DNA from: Clusia tigrina
Lineage: Eukaryota; Arthropoda; Insecta; Diptera; Clusiidae
Length of the DNA stretch: 64,000 nucleotides
Assembly: GCA_920105625.2 (NCBI GenBank)
Contig: OV050031.1
Coordinates: 71,309,995-71,373,994 of the forward strand
Direction of reading: 5' to 3'
Shown: one piece after another, positions 11,812 through 24,050 of the stretch
How positions within the stretch are numbered: position 1 is the stretch's first letter
How the letters are laid out: each line of letters opens with the position of its first letter
Position numbers and translations under genes: made by a program
Notes under the pieces: generated by a model
Seen by the model: only the letters and a program-made list of their open reading frames with translations
Database searches by the model: none
Told to the model about the DNA's origin: nothing

Positions 11812-14800
11812 CTCAGTCGTCATCGCAGCCTCTGTCAGCGTCTCTGTAGGCGTCCCAGTCGCTGTCGCTGTCGATTGAGGGAGGTCTGCTGCCTTCTCTA
11901 CGCCAATATCTACCCATATCTGCCTCAGTCAGCGTCTCAGTAGGCGTCGCAGCCTCTGTCAGCATATCTGTAGGCGTCTCTGTCGCTGCCGCTGTTGATT
12001 GGGGGTCTGCTGCCTTCTCTATGCTTATATCTACCCCTATCTGCCTCAGTCGGCGTCTCAGTAGGCGTCACCGCCTCTGTCAGCGTCTCTGAAGGAATCT
12101 CAGTCGCTGCCGCTGTCGATTGGGGGTTCTGCTGCCTTCTCTATGCCTATATTTACCTCTATCTACCTCAGTCCGTGTCGCAGACTCTGTCAGCGTCTCT
12201 GTAGGTGTCCCAGTCGCTGTCGCTGTCGATTGAGGGAGGTCTGCTGCCTTCTCTATGCCAATATCTACCCCTATCTGCATCAGTCGGCGTCTCAGTGGGC
12301 GTCGAAGCTTCTGTAGGCGTCCCAGTCGCTGTCGCTGTCGATTGAGGGAGGTCTGCTGCCTTCTCTATGCCAATATCTAACCCTCTCTGCCGCAGTCGGG
12401 GTCTCAGTCGGCGTCGCAGCCTCTGTCAGCGTCTCTGTAGGCGTCTTAGTCGCTGCCTCTGTCGATTGGGGGTTCTGCTGCCTTCTCTATACCTATATCT
12501 ACCCCTACCTGCCTCAGTCGGCATCTCAGTTGGCGTCGCAGCCTCTGTCAGCGCCACTGTAGGCGTCTCAGTCGCTGCCGCTGTCGATTGGGGGGTCTGC
12601 TGCCTTCTCTATGCCTATATCTACCCCTGCCTGCCTCAGCCGGCATCTCAGTTGGGGTCGCAGCCTCTGTCAGCGCCTCTGTAGGCGTCTCAGTCGCTGC
12701 CGCTGTCGATTGGGGGGTCTGGCGCCTTCTCTATGCCGATATCTACCCATATCTGCCTCAGTCAGCGTCTCAGTCGGCGTCGCAGCCTCTGTCAGCATCT
12801 CTGTTGGCGTCTCAGTCGCTGCCGCTGTGGATTGGGGGGTCAGCTGCCTTCTCTATGCCTATATCTACCCCTATCTGCCACAGTCGGCGTCTCAGTAGGC
12901 GTCGCAGCCTCTGTCAGGTTATCTGAAGGCGTCTCAGTCGCTGCCGCTGTTGATTGGGGGTCTGCTGCCTTTTCTATGCTTATATCTACCCCTATCTGCC
13001 GCAGTAGGCGTCTCAGTCGGCGTCTCAGCCTCTGTCAGCGTCTCTGAAGGCGTCTCAGTCGCTGCCGCTGTCGATTGGGGGTTCTGCTGCCTTCTCTATG
13101 CCTATATATACCCATATCTGCCTCAGTCAGCGTCTCAGTCGGTGTCGCACCCCTGTCAGCATCTCTGTTGGCGTCTCAGTCGCTGCCGCTGTGGATTGGG
13201 GGGTCAGCTGCCTTCTCTATGCCTATATCTACCCCTATCTGCCACAGTCGGCGTCTCAGTAGGCGTCGCAGCCTCTCTCAGGTTCTCTGAAGGCGTCTCA
13301 GTCGCTGCCGCTGTTGATTGGGGGTCTGCTGCCTTCTCTATGCCTATATCTACTCCTATCTTCCTCAGTCGGCGTCTCAGTCGGCGTCGCAGCCTCTGTC
13401 AGCGTCTCTGTAGGCGCATCAGTCGCTGCCGCTGTCGAGTGGGTGGTCTGCTGCCTTCTCTGTGCCTATATCTACCCCTATCTGCATCAGTCGGCGTCTC
13501 AGTGGGCGTCGCAGCCTCTGTAGGCGTCTCAGTCGTTGCTGCTGTCGATTGGGGGTCTGCTGCCTTCTCTATGCCTATATCTACCCCTATCTGCTTCAGT
13601 CGACGTCTCAGTCGGGGTCGCAGTCTGTGTCAGCGTCTCTGTTTACGTCTTAGTAGTTGCTGCTTTGGATTGGGGGGTCTGGTGCCTTCTCTATGCCTAT
13701 ATCTACCCCTCTCTGCCTCAGTAGGCGTCTCAGTCGGCGTCGCAGCCTCTGTCAGCGTCTCTGTAGGCGTCCCAGTCGCTGTCGCTGTCGATTGAGGGAG
13801 GTCTGCTGCCTTCTCTATGCCAATATCTACCCCTCTCTGCCTCAGTCGGGGTCTCAGTCGGCGTCGCAGCCTCTGTCAGCGTCTTTGTAGGCGTCTTAGT
13901 CGCTGCCTCTGTCGATTGGAGGTTCTGCTGCCTTCTCTATACCTATATCTACCCCTACCTGCCTCAGTCGGCATCTCAGTTGGCGTCGCAGCCTCTGTCA
14001 GCGCCTCTGTAGGCGTCTCAGTCGCTGCCGCTGTCGATTGGGGGGGTCTGGCGCCTTCTCTATGCCTATATCTACCCATATCTGCCTCAGTCGGCGTCTC
14101 AGTCGGCGTCGCAGCCTCTGTCAGCATCTCTGTTGGCGTCTCAGTCGCTGCAGCTGTGGATTGGGGGGGTCTGCTGCCTTCTCTATGCCTATATCTACCC
14201 CTATCTGCCTCAGTCGGCGTCTCAGTAGGCGTCGCAGCCTCTGTCAGCGTCTCTGAAGTCGTCTCAGTCGCTGCCGCTGTTGATTGGGGGTCTGCTGCCT
14301 TCTCTATGCTTATATCTACCCCTATCTGCCTCAGTAGGCGTCTCAGTCGGCGTCGCAGCCTCAGTCAGCATCTCTGTTGGCGTTTCAGTCGCTGCCGCTG
14401 TGGATTGGGGGGTCTGCTGCCTTCTCTATGCCTATATCTACCCCTATCTGCATCAGTGGGCGTCTCAGTCGGCATTGCAGCCTCTGTGAGCATCTCTGTA
14501 GGCGCCTCTGTCGTTGCCGCTGCCGCTGTTGGGGGTCTGCTGCCTTCTCTATGCTTATATCTACCCCTATCTGCCTCAGTAGGCGTCTCAGTCGGCGTCT
14601 AAGTCGGCGTCTCAGTCGGCGTCGCAGCCTCTGTTAGGGTCTCTGTAGGCGAATCAGTCGCTGCCGCTGTCGAGTGGGGGGTCTGCTGCCTTCTCTATGC
14701 ATATATCGACCCCTATTTGCATCAGTCGGCGTCTCAGTAAGCGTCGCCGCCTCTGTCAGCGTCACTGAAGGCATCTCAGTCGCTGCCGCTGTCGATTGGG

Positions 14801-15356
14801 GATTCTGCTACCTTCTCTATGCCTATATTTACCCCTATCTGCTTCAGTCCGCGTCGCAGGCTCTGTCAGCGTCTCTGTAGGCGTCTCAGTCGATGCCGCT
14901 GTTGATTGGGGGGGTATGCTGCCTTCTCTATGCCTATATCTACCCCTATCTGCCTCAGTCTGCGTCTCAGTCGGCGTCGCAGCCTCTGTCAGCGTCTCTG
15001 TAGGCATCTCAGTCACTGCCGCTGTCGATTGGGGTGTCTGCTGCCTTCTCTATGCCTATATCTACTCCTCTCTTCCTCCGTCGGCGTCTCAGTCGGCGTC
15101 TCAGTCGGCGTCTCAGTCGGCGTCTCAGTCGGCGTCGCAGCTTCTGTCAGCGTCTCTGTAGGCGCATCAGTCGCTGCCGCTGTCGAGTGGGTAGTCTGCT
15201 GCCTTCCCTGTGCCTATATCTACCCCTATCTGCATCAGTCGGCGTCTCAGTGGGCGTCGCAGCTTCTGTAGGCGTCCCAGTCGCTGTCGCTGTCGATTGG
15301 GGCGTCTGCTGCCTTCTCTATGCCTATATCTACTCCTCTCTTCCTCCGTCGGCGTC
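11812..15356. repeat. Higher-order unit A', copy 2 (tandem)
   Basis: This copy sits directly after 8268-11811 and is nearly identical to it. Private changes include a TATATATACCC variant near 13105, GTTGCTGCTTTGG near 13656 where the other copies have GTTGCCGCTTTGG, and TATGCATATATCG near 14698. It inherits the five-unit 12-bp expansion (15080-15139). It ends where the partner carries CAGTCGTCATCGC and this copy has two further 12-bp units. Confidence 0.88.
15080..15139 (+). repeat. 12-bp unit expansion, five tandem units (inherited copy)
   Basis: This is identical in arrangement to 11536-11595 at an offset of 3,544. A further expansion of two plus one units follows near 15349-15384. Confidence 0.95.
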
Positions 15357-17127
15357 TCAGTCGGCGTCTCAGTCGGCGTCGCAGCTTCTGTCAGCGTCTC
15401 TGTAGGCGCATCAGTCGCTGCCGCTGTCGATTGGGGCTTCTGCTGCCTTCTCTATACCTATATCTAGCCCTACCTGCCTCAGTCGGCATCTCAGTTGGCG
15501 TCGCAGCCTCTGTCAGCGCCTCTGTAGGCGTCTCAGTCGCTGCCGCTGTCGATTGGGGGGTCTGGCGCCTTCTCTATACCTATATCTACCCATATCTGCC
15601 TCAGTCGGCGTCTCAATCGGCGTCGCAGCCTCTGTCAGCATCTCTGTTGTCGTCTCAGTCGCTGCCGCTGTGGATTGGGGGGTCTGCTGCCTTCTCTATG
15701 TCTATATCTACCCCTCTCTGCCTCAGTCGGCGTCTCAGTCGGCGGCGCAGCCTCTGTAAGCGTCTCTGTAGGCGTCCCAGTCGCTGTCGCTGTCGATTGG
15801 GGGGCTGCTGCCTTCTCTATGTATATATTTACCCCTATCTGCCTCAGTCGGCGTCGCAGCCTCTGTCAGCGTCTCTGTAGGCGTCTCAGTCGATGCCGCT
15901 GTCGATTGGGCGGGTATGCTGCCTTCTCTATGCCTATATCTACCCCTATCTGCCTCAGTCGGCGTCTCAGTGTGCGTCGCAGCCTCTGTCAGCGTCTCTG
16001 TAGGCCTCTCAGTCGCTGTCCATTGGGGTGTCTGCTGCCTTCTCTATGCCTATATCTACTCCTATCTTCCTCAGTCGGCGTCTCAGTCGGCGTCGCAGCT
16101 TCTGTCAGCGTCTCTGTAGGCGAATCAGTCGCTGCCGCTCTCGAGTGGGGGGTCTGCTGCCTTCTATATGCCTATATCTACCCCTATCTGCATCAGTCGG
16201 CGTCTCAGTGGGCGTCGCAGCCTCTGTAGGCGTCTCTGTCGCTGCCGCTGTTGATTGGGGGTCTGCTGCCTTCTCTATGCTTATATCTACCCCTTTCTGC
16301 TTCAGTAGGCGTCTCAGTCGGCGTCTCAGTCGGCGTCGCAGCCTCAGTCAGCATCTCTGTTGGCGTTTCAGTCGCTGCCGCTGTGGATTGGGGGGGTCTG
16401 CTGCCTTCTCTATGCCTATATCTACCCCTATCTGCCTCAGTCGGCGTCTCAGTAGGCGTCGCCGCCTCTGTCAGCGTCACTGAAGGCATCTCAGTCGCTG
16501 CCGCTGTCTTTTGGGGATTCTGCTGCCTTCTCTATGCCTATATTTACCCCTATCTGCTTCAGTCCGCGTCGCAGGCTCTGTCAGCGTCTCTGTAGGCGTC
16601 TCAGTCGATGCCGCTGTTGATTGGGGGAGTATGCTGCCTTCTCTATGCTTATATCTACCCGTATCTGCCTCAGTTGGCGTCTCAGTCGGCGTCGCAGCCT
16701 CTTTCAGCGTCTCTGTAGGCGTCTCAGTCGCTGCCGCTGTCGATTGGGGTGTCTGCTGCCTTCTCTATGCCTATATCTACTCCTATCTTCCTCAGTCGGC
16801 GTCTCAGTCGGCGTCTCAGTCGGCGTCGCAGTCTCTGTCAGCGTCTCTGTAGGCGCATTAGTCGCTGCCGCTGTCGAGTGGGTGGTCTGCTGCCCTCTCT
16901 GTGCCTATATCTACCCCTATCTGCATCAGTCGGCGTCTCAGTGGGCGTCGCAGCCTCTGTAGGCGTCTCAGTCGTTGCTGCTGTCGATTGGGGGGGTCTG
17001 CTGCCTTCTCTATGCCTATATCTACCCCAATCTGCTTCAGTCGACGTCTGAATCGGGGTCGCAGTCTCTGTTTACGTCTTAGTATTTGCCGCTTTGGACT
17101 GGGGGGTCTGGTGCCTTCTCTATGCCT
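15357..17127. repeat. Mosaic monomers between higher-order blocks
   Basis: The stretch holds ordinary monomers in no long duplicated order, including the variant with CAGTGTGCGTCGC near 15969 that reappears at the end of block B copy 2 (21658). Several monomers here lack one 12-bp unit, for example the tail near 17070 that goes straight from TCTCTG to TTTACG. I see no gene or non-repeat sequence. Confidence 0.85.
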
Positions 17128-19677
17128 CTATCTACTCCTATCGTCCTCAGTCGGCGTCCCAGTCGGTGTCGCAGCTTCTGTCAGCGTCTCTGTAGGCGAA
17201 TCAGTCGCTGCCGCTGTTGATTGGGGGTCTGCTGCCTTCTCTATGCTCATATCTACCCCTATCTGCCTCAGTAGGCGTCTCAGTCGGCGTCTCAGTCGGC
17301 GTCGCAGCCTCAGTCAGCGTCTCTGTTGGCGTTTCAGTCGCTGCCGCTGTGGATTGGGGGGGTCTGCTGCCCTCTCTATGCCTATATCTACCCCTATCTG
17401 CCTCAGTCGGCGTCTCAGTAGGCGTCGCCGCCTCTGTCAGCGTCACTGAAGGCATCTCAGTCGCTGCCGCTGTCGATTGGGGATTCTGCTGCCTTCTCTA
17501 TGCCTATATTTACCCCTATCTGCTTCAGTCCGCGTCGCAGGCTCTGTCAGCGTCTCTGTAGGCGTCTCAGTCGATGCCGCTGTTGATTGGGGGAGTATGC
17601 TGCCTTCTCTATGCCTATATCTACCCCTATCTGCCTCAGTCGGCGTCGCAGCCTCTGTCAGCGTCTCTGTAGGCGTCTCAGTCGCTGTCGCTGTCGATTG
17701 GGGTGTCTGCTGCCTTCTCTATGCCTATATCTACTCCTATCTTCTTCAGTCGGCGTCTCAGTCGGCGTCTCAGTCGGCGTCTCAGTCGGTGTCGCAATCT
17801 CTGTCAGCGTCTCTGTAGGCGCATCAGTCGCTGCCGCTGTCGAGTGGGTGGTCTGCTGCCTTCTCTGTGACTATATCTACCCCTATCTGCATCAGTCGGC
17901 GTCTCAGTGGGCGTCGCAGCCTCTGTAGGCGTCTCATTCATTGCTGCTGTCGATTGGGGGGTCTGCTGCCTTCTCTATGCCTATATCTACCCCTATCTGC
18001 TTCAGTCGACGTCTGAATCGGGGTCGCAGTCTCTGTCAGCGTCTCTGTTTACGTCTTAGTGGTTGCCGCTGTTAACTGGGGGGTCTGGTGCCTTCTCTAT
18101 GCCTATATCTACCCCTCTCTGACTCAGTCGGCGTCTCAGTCGGCGTCGCAGCCTCTGTCAGCGTCTCTGTAGGCGTCCCAGTCGCTGTCGCTGTCGATTG
18201 AGGGAGGTCTGCTGCCTTCTCTATGCCAATATCTACCCCTCTCTGCCTCAGTCGGGGTCTCAGTCGGCGTCGCAGCCTCTGTCAGCGTCTCTGTAGGCGT
18301 CTTAGTCGCTGCCTCTGTCGATTGGGGGTTCTGCTGCCTTCTCTATACATATATCTACCCCTACCTGCCTCAGTCGGCATCTCAGTTGGCGTCGCAGCCT
18401 CTTGCAGCGTCTCTATAGGCGTCCCAGTCGCTGTCGCTGTCGATTGAGGGAGGTCTACTGCCTTCTCTATGCCTATATCTACCCCTATCTGCCTCAGTCG
18501 GCATCTCAGTAGGCGTCGCAGCCTCTGTCAGCGTCTCTGAAGGCGTCTCAGTCGCTGCCGCTGTCGATTGGGGGGCTGCTGCCTTCTCTATGGATATATT
18601 TACCCCTATTTGCCTCAGTCGGCGTCCCAGCCTCTGTCAGCGTCTCTGTAGGCGTCTCAGTCGCTGCCGTTGTGGATTGGGGGGGTCTGCTGCGTTCTCT
18701 ATGCCTATATCTACCCCTCTCTGCCTCAGTCGGCGTCTCAGTCGGCAGCGCAGCCTCTGTCAGCTTCTCTGTAGGCGTCCCAGTCGCTGTCGCTGTCGAT
18801 TGAGGGAGGTCTGCTGCCTTCTCTATGCCTATATCTACCCCTATCTGCCTCAGTCGGCATCTCAGTAGGCGTCGCAGCCTCTGTCAGCGTCTCTGAAGGC
18901 GTCTCAGTCGCTGCCGCTGTCGATTGGGGGGCTGCTGCCTTCTCTATGGATATATTTACCCCTATCTGCCTCAGTCGGCGTCGCAGCCTCTGTCAGCGTC
19001 TCTATAGGCGTCTCAGTCGATGCCGCTGTCGATTGGGCGGGTATGCTGCCTTCTCTATGCCTATATCTACCCCTATCTGCCTCAGTCGGCGTCTCAGTCG
19101 GCGTCGCAGCCTCTATCAGCGTCTCTGTAGGCGTCCCAGTCGCTGTCGCTGTCGATTGAGGGAGGTCTGCTGCCTTCTCTATGCCAATATCTACCCCTCT
19201 CTGCCTCAGTCGGGGTCTCAGTCGGCGTCGCAGCCTCTGTCAGCGTCTCTGTGGGCGTCTTAGTCGCTGCCTCTGTCGATTGGGGGTTCTGCTGCCTTCT
19301 CTATACCTATATCTACCCCTACCTGCCTCAGTCGGCATCTCAGTTGGCGTCGCAGCCTCTGGCAGCGCCTCTGTAGGCGTCTCAGTCGCTGCCGCTGTCG
19401 ATTGGGGGGTCTGGCGCCTTCTCTATGCCTATATCTACCCATATATGTCTCAGTCGGCGTCTCAGTCGGCGTCGCAGCCTCTGTCAGGATCTCTGTTGGT
19501 GTCTCAGTCGCTGCCGCTGTGGAATGGGGGGGGTCTGCTGCCTTCTCTATGGATATATTTACCCCTCTCTGCCTCAGTCGGCGTCTCAGTCGGCGTTACA
19601 GCCTCTGTCAGCGTCTCTGTAGGCGAATCAGTCGATGCCGCTGTCGATTGGGGGTGTCTGCTGCCTTCTCTATGCCT
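17128..19677. repeat. Block B, copy 1 (2.55 kb)
   Basis: From the variant CTACTCCTATCGTCCTCAG the sequence matches 19678 onward at an offset of 2,550, rising to 2,562 after 17784 because copy 2 has one extra 12-bp unit. Shared rare variants include GACGTCTGAATCGG (18008/20570), GTTAACTGGGGGG (18071/20633), a head with TATGGATATATTTACC, and CTGCTGCGTTC (18689/21251). The order is copied up to about 19096. The last 580 bp (19097-19677) are not part of the copy and carry an a-b-c trimer. Confidence 0.9.
17749..17796 (+). repeat. 12-bp unit expansion, three plus one units
   Basis: Three GTCGGCGTCTCA units are followed by GTCGGTGTCGCA in block B copy 1. Copy 2 has four plus one. Confidence 0.95.
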
Positions 19678-21658
19678 ATATCTACTCCTATCGTCCTCAG
19701 TCGGCGTCCCAGTCGGTGTCGCAGCTTCTGTCAGCGTCTCTGTAGGCGAATCAGTCGCTGCCGCTGTTGATTGGGGGTCTGCTGCCTTCTCTATGCTCAT
19801 ATCTACCCCTATCTGCCTCAGTAGGCGTCTCAGTCGGCGTCTCAGTCGGCGTCGCAGCCTCAGTCAGCGTCTCTGTTGGCGTTTCAGTCGCTGCCGCTGT
19901 GGATTGGGGGGGTCTGCTGCCCTCTCTATGCCTATATCTACCCCTATCTGCCTCAGTCGGCGTCTCAGTAGGCGTCGCCGCCTCTGTCAGCGTCACTGAA
20001 GGCATCTCAGTCGCTGCCGCTGTCGATTGGGGATTCTGCTGCCTTCTCTATGCCTATATTTACCCCTATCTGCTTCAGTCCGCGTCGCAGGCTCTGTCAG
20101 CGTCTCTGTAGGCGTCTCAGTCGATGCCGCTGTTGATTGGGGGAGTATGCTGCCTTCTCTATGCCTATATCTACCCCTATCTGCCTCAGTCGGCGTCGCA
20201 GCCTCTGTCAGCGTCTCTGTAGGCGTCTCAGTCGCTGTCGCTGTCGATTGGGGTGTCTGCTGCCTTCTCTATGCCTATATCTACTCCTATCTTCTTCAGT
20301 CGGCGTCTCAGTCGGCGTCTCAGTCGGCGTCTCAGTCGGCGTCTCAGTCGGTGTCGCAATCTCTGTCAGCGTCTCTGTAGGCGCATCAGTCGCTGCCGCT
20401 GTCGAGTGGGTGGTCTGCTGCCTTCTCTGTGACTATATCTACCCCTATCTGCATCAGTCGGCGTCTCAGTGGGCGTCGCAGCCTCTGTAGGCGTCTCATT
20501 CGTTGCTGCTGTCGATTGGGGGGTCTGCTGCCTTCTCTATGCCTATATCTACCCCTATCTGCTTCAGTCGACGTCTGAATCGGGGTCGCAGTCTCTGTCA
20601 GCGTCTCTGTTTACGTCTTAGTGGTTGCCGCTGTTAACTGGGGGGTCTGGTGCCTTCTCTATGCCTATATCTACCCCTCTCTGACTCAGTCGGCGTCTCA
20701 GTCGGCGTCGCAGCCTCTGTCAGCGTCTCTGTAGGCGTCCCAGTCGCTGTCGCTGTCGATTGAGGGAGGTCTGCTGCCTTCTCTATGCCAATATCTACCC
20801 CTCTCTGCCTCAGTCGGGGTCTCAGTCGGCGTCGCAGCCTCTGTCAGCGTCTCTGTAGGCGTCTTAGTCGCTGCCTCTGTCGATTGGGGGTTCTGCTGCC
20901 TTCTCTATACATATATCTACCCCTACCTGCCTCAGTCGGCATCTCAGTTGGCGTCGCAGCCTCTTGCAGCGTCTCTATAGGCGTCCCAGTCGCTGTCGCT
21001 GTCGATTGAGGGAGGTCTACTGCCTTCTCTATGCCTATATCTACCCCTATCTGCCTCAGTCGGCATCTCAGTAGGCGTCGCAGCCTCTGTCAGCGTCTCT
21101 GAAGGCGTCTCAGTCGCTGCCGCTGTCGATTGGGGGGCTGCTGCCTTCTCTATGGATATATTTACCCCTATTTGCCTCAGTCGGCGTCCCAGCCTCTGTC
21201 AGCGTCTCTGTAGGCGTCTCAGTCGCTGCCGTTGTGGATTGGGGGGGTCTGCTGCGTTCTCTATGCCTATATCTACCCCTCTCTGCCTCAGTCGGCGTCT
21301 CAGTCGGCAGCGCAGCCTCTGTCAGCTTCTCTGTAGGCGTCCCAGTCGCTGTCGCTGTCGATTGAGGGAGGTCTGCTGCCTTCTCTATGCCTATATCTAC
21401 CCCTATCTGCCTCAGTCGGCATCTCAGTAGGCGTCGCAGCCTCTGTCAGCGTCTCTGAAGGCGTCTCAGTCGCTGCCGCTGTCGATTGGGGGGCTGCTGC
21501 CTTCTCTATGGATATATTTACCCCTATCTGCCTCAGTCGGCGTCGCAGCCTCTGTCAGCGTCTCTATAGGCGTCTCAGTCGATGCCGCTGTCGATTGGGC
21601 GGGTATGCTGCCTTCTCTATGCCTATATCTACCCCTATCTGCCTCAGTCGGCGTCTCA
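19678..21658. repeat. Block B, copy 2 (partial, 1.98 kb)
   Basis: This repeats 17128-19096 almost without change. The one clear length change is an added 12-bp unit in the tail at 20299-20358. The match stops at about 21658, where this copy has CAGTGTGCGTCGC, a variant otherwise seen at 15969, so the 3' junction joins two different sources. Confidence 0.9.
20299..20358 (+). repeat. 12-bp unit expansion, four plus one units
   Basis: Block B copy 2 has gained (or copy 1 lost) one GTCGGCGTCTCA unit, the only length difference noticed between the two 2 kb copies. Confidence 0.95.
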
Positions 21659-21940
21659 GTGTGCGTCGCAGCCTCTGTCAGCGTCTCTGTAGGCCTCTCA
21701 GTCGCTGTCGATTGGGGGTGTCTGCTGCCTTCTTTATGCCTATATCTACTCCTATCTTCCTCAGTCGGCGTCTCAGTCGGCGTCGCAGCTTCTGTCAGCG
21801 TCTCTGTAGGCGAATCAGTCGCTGCCGCTGTCGAGTAGGGGGTCTGCTGCCTTCTCTATGCCTATACCAACCCCTATCTGCATCAGTCGGCGTCTCAGTG
21901 GGCGTCGCATACTCTGTAGGCGTCTCAGTCGTTGCTGCTG
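21659..21940. repeat. Mosaic monomers between block B and the unit A relative
   Basis: Two to three monomers continue the 15.9 kb-like sequence, with TAGGCCTCTCAGTCGCTG near 21690 and a TATACCAACCCC head near 21865. No other content is seen. Confidence 0.8.
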
Positions 21941-24050
21941 TCGATTGGGGGTCTGCTGCCTTCTCTATGCTTATATCTACCCCTATCTGCCTCAGTCGGC
22001 GTCTCAGTAGGCGTCACCGCCTCTGTCAGCGTCTCTGAAGGCATCTCAGTCGCTGCCGCTGTCAATTGGGGATTCTGCTGCCTTCTCTATGCCTATATTT
22101 ACCTCTATCTGCCTCAGTCCGCGTCGCAGACTCTGTCAGCGTCTCTGTAGGTGTCCCAGTCGCTGTCGCTGTCGATTGAGGGAGGTCTGCTGCCTTCTCT
22201 ATGCCAATATCTACCCCTATCTGCATCAGTCGGCGTCTCAGTGGGCGTCGCAGCTTCTGTAGGCGTCCCAGTCGCTGTCGCTGTCGATTGAGGGAGGTCT
22301 GCTGCCTTCTCTAAGCCAATATCTAACCCTCTCTGCCTCAGTCGGGGTCTCAGTCGCCGTCGCAGCATCTGTCAGCGTCTCTGTAGGCGTCTTAGTCGCT
22401 GCCTCTGTCGATTGGGGGTTCTGCTGCCTTCTCTATACCTATATCTACCCCTACCTGCCTCAGTCGGCATCTCAGTTGGCGTCGCAGCCTCTGTCAGCGC
22501 CTCTGTAGGCGTCTCAGTCGCTGCCGCTGTCGATTGGGGGGTCTGCTGCCTTCTCTATGCCTATATCTACCCCTACCTGCCTCAGCCGGCATCTCAGTTG
22601 GCGTCGCAGCCTCTGTCAGCGCCTCTGTAGGCGTCTCAGTCGCTGCCGCTGTCGATTGGGGGGTCTGGCGCCTTATCTATGCCTATATCTACGTATATCT
22701 GCCTCAGTCAGCGTCTCAGTCGGCGTCGCAGCCTCTGTCAGCATCTCTGTTGGCGTCTCAGTCGCTGCCGCTGTGGATTGGGGGGTCAGCTGCCTTCTCT
22801 ATGCCTATATCTACCCCTATCTGCCACAGTCGGCGTCTCAGTGGGCGTCGCAGCCTCTGTCAGGTTCTCTGAAGGCGTCTCAGTCGCTGCCGCTGTTGAT
22901 TGGGGGTCTGCTGCCTTTTCCAAGCTTATATCTACCCCTATCTGCCTCAGTAGGCGTCTCAGTGGGCGTCCCAGTCGGCGTCTCAGTCGGCGTCGCAGCC
23001 TCAGTCAGCTTTTCTGTTGGCGTTTCAGTCGCTGCCGCTGTGGATTGGGGGTGGGCTGCTGCCTTCTCTATGCCTATATCTACCCCTATCTGCCTCAGTC
23101 CGCGTCGCAGACTCTGTCAGCGTCTCTGTAGGCGTCTCAGTCGATGCCGCTGTTGATTGGGGGGGTATGCTGCCTTCTCTATGCCTATATCTACCCCTAT
23201 CTGCCTCAGTCGGCGTCTCAGTCGGCGTCGCAGCCTCTGTCAGCTTCTCTGCAGGCGTCTCAATCGCTGCCGCTGTCGATTGGGGTGTCTGCTGCCTTCT
23301 CTATGCCTATATCTACTCCTATCTTCCTCAGTCGGCGTCTCAGTCGGCGTCGCAGCCTCTGTCAGCGTCTCTGTAGGCGCATCAGTCGCTGCCGCTGTAG
23401 AGTGGGTGGTCTGCTGCCTTCTCTGTGCCTATATCTACACCTATCTGCATCAGTCGGTGTCTCAGTGGGCGTCGCAGCCTCTGTAGGCTTCTCAGTCGTT
23501 GCTGCTGTCGATTGGGGGTCTGCTGCCTTCTCTATGCCTATATCTACCCCTATCTGCTTCAGTCGACATCTCAGTCGGGGTCGCAGCCTGTGTCAGCGTC
23601 TCTGTTTACGTCTTAGTAGTTGCCGCTGTGGATTGGGGGGTCTGGTGCCTTCTCTATGCCTATATCTACCCCTCTCTGCCTCAGTAGGCGTCTCAGTCGG
23701 CGTCGCAGCCTCTGTCAGCGTCTCTGTAGGCGTCCCAGTCGCTGTCGCTTTCGATTGAGGGAGGTCTGCTGCCTTCTCTATGCCAATATCTACCCCTCTC
23801 TGCCTCAGTCGGGGTCTCAGTCGGCGTCGCAGCCTCTGTCAGCGTCTCTGTAGGCGTCTTAGTCGCTGCCTCTGTCGATTGGAAGTTCTGCTGCCTTCTC
23901 TATACCTATATCTACCCCTACCTGCGTCAGTCGGCATCTCAGTTGGCGCCGCAGCCTCTGCCAGCGCCTCTGTAGGCGTCGCAGTCGCTGCCGCTGTCGA
24001 TTGGGGGGTCTGGCGCCTTCTCTATGCCTATATCTACCCATATCTGCCTC
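21941..24050. repeat. Diverged fourth copy of part of unit A
   Basis: About 21941-22960 follows 4597-5616 at an offset of 17,344. About 23280-24050 follows 5920-6690 at 17,361. The middle (about 22960-23280) is a different set of monomers. It shares the unusual CAGCCGGCATC variant (near 22581) and the GTCAGCTGCC head with unit A, but lacks the CAGCGCCACTG change. It therefore branched off before the tandem copies at 3-15 kb were homogenised. Confidence 0.78.
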
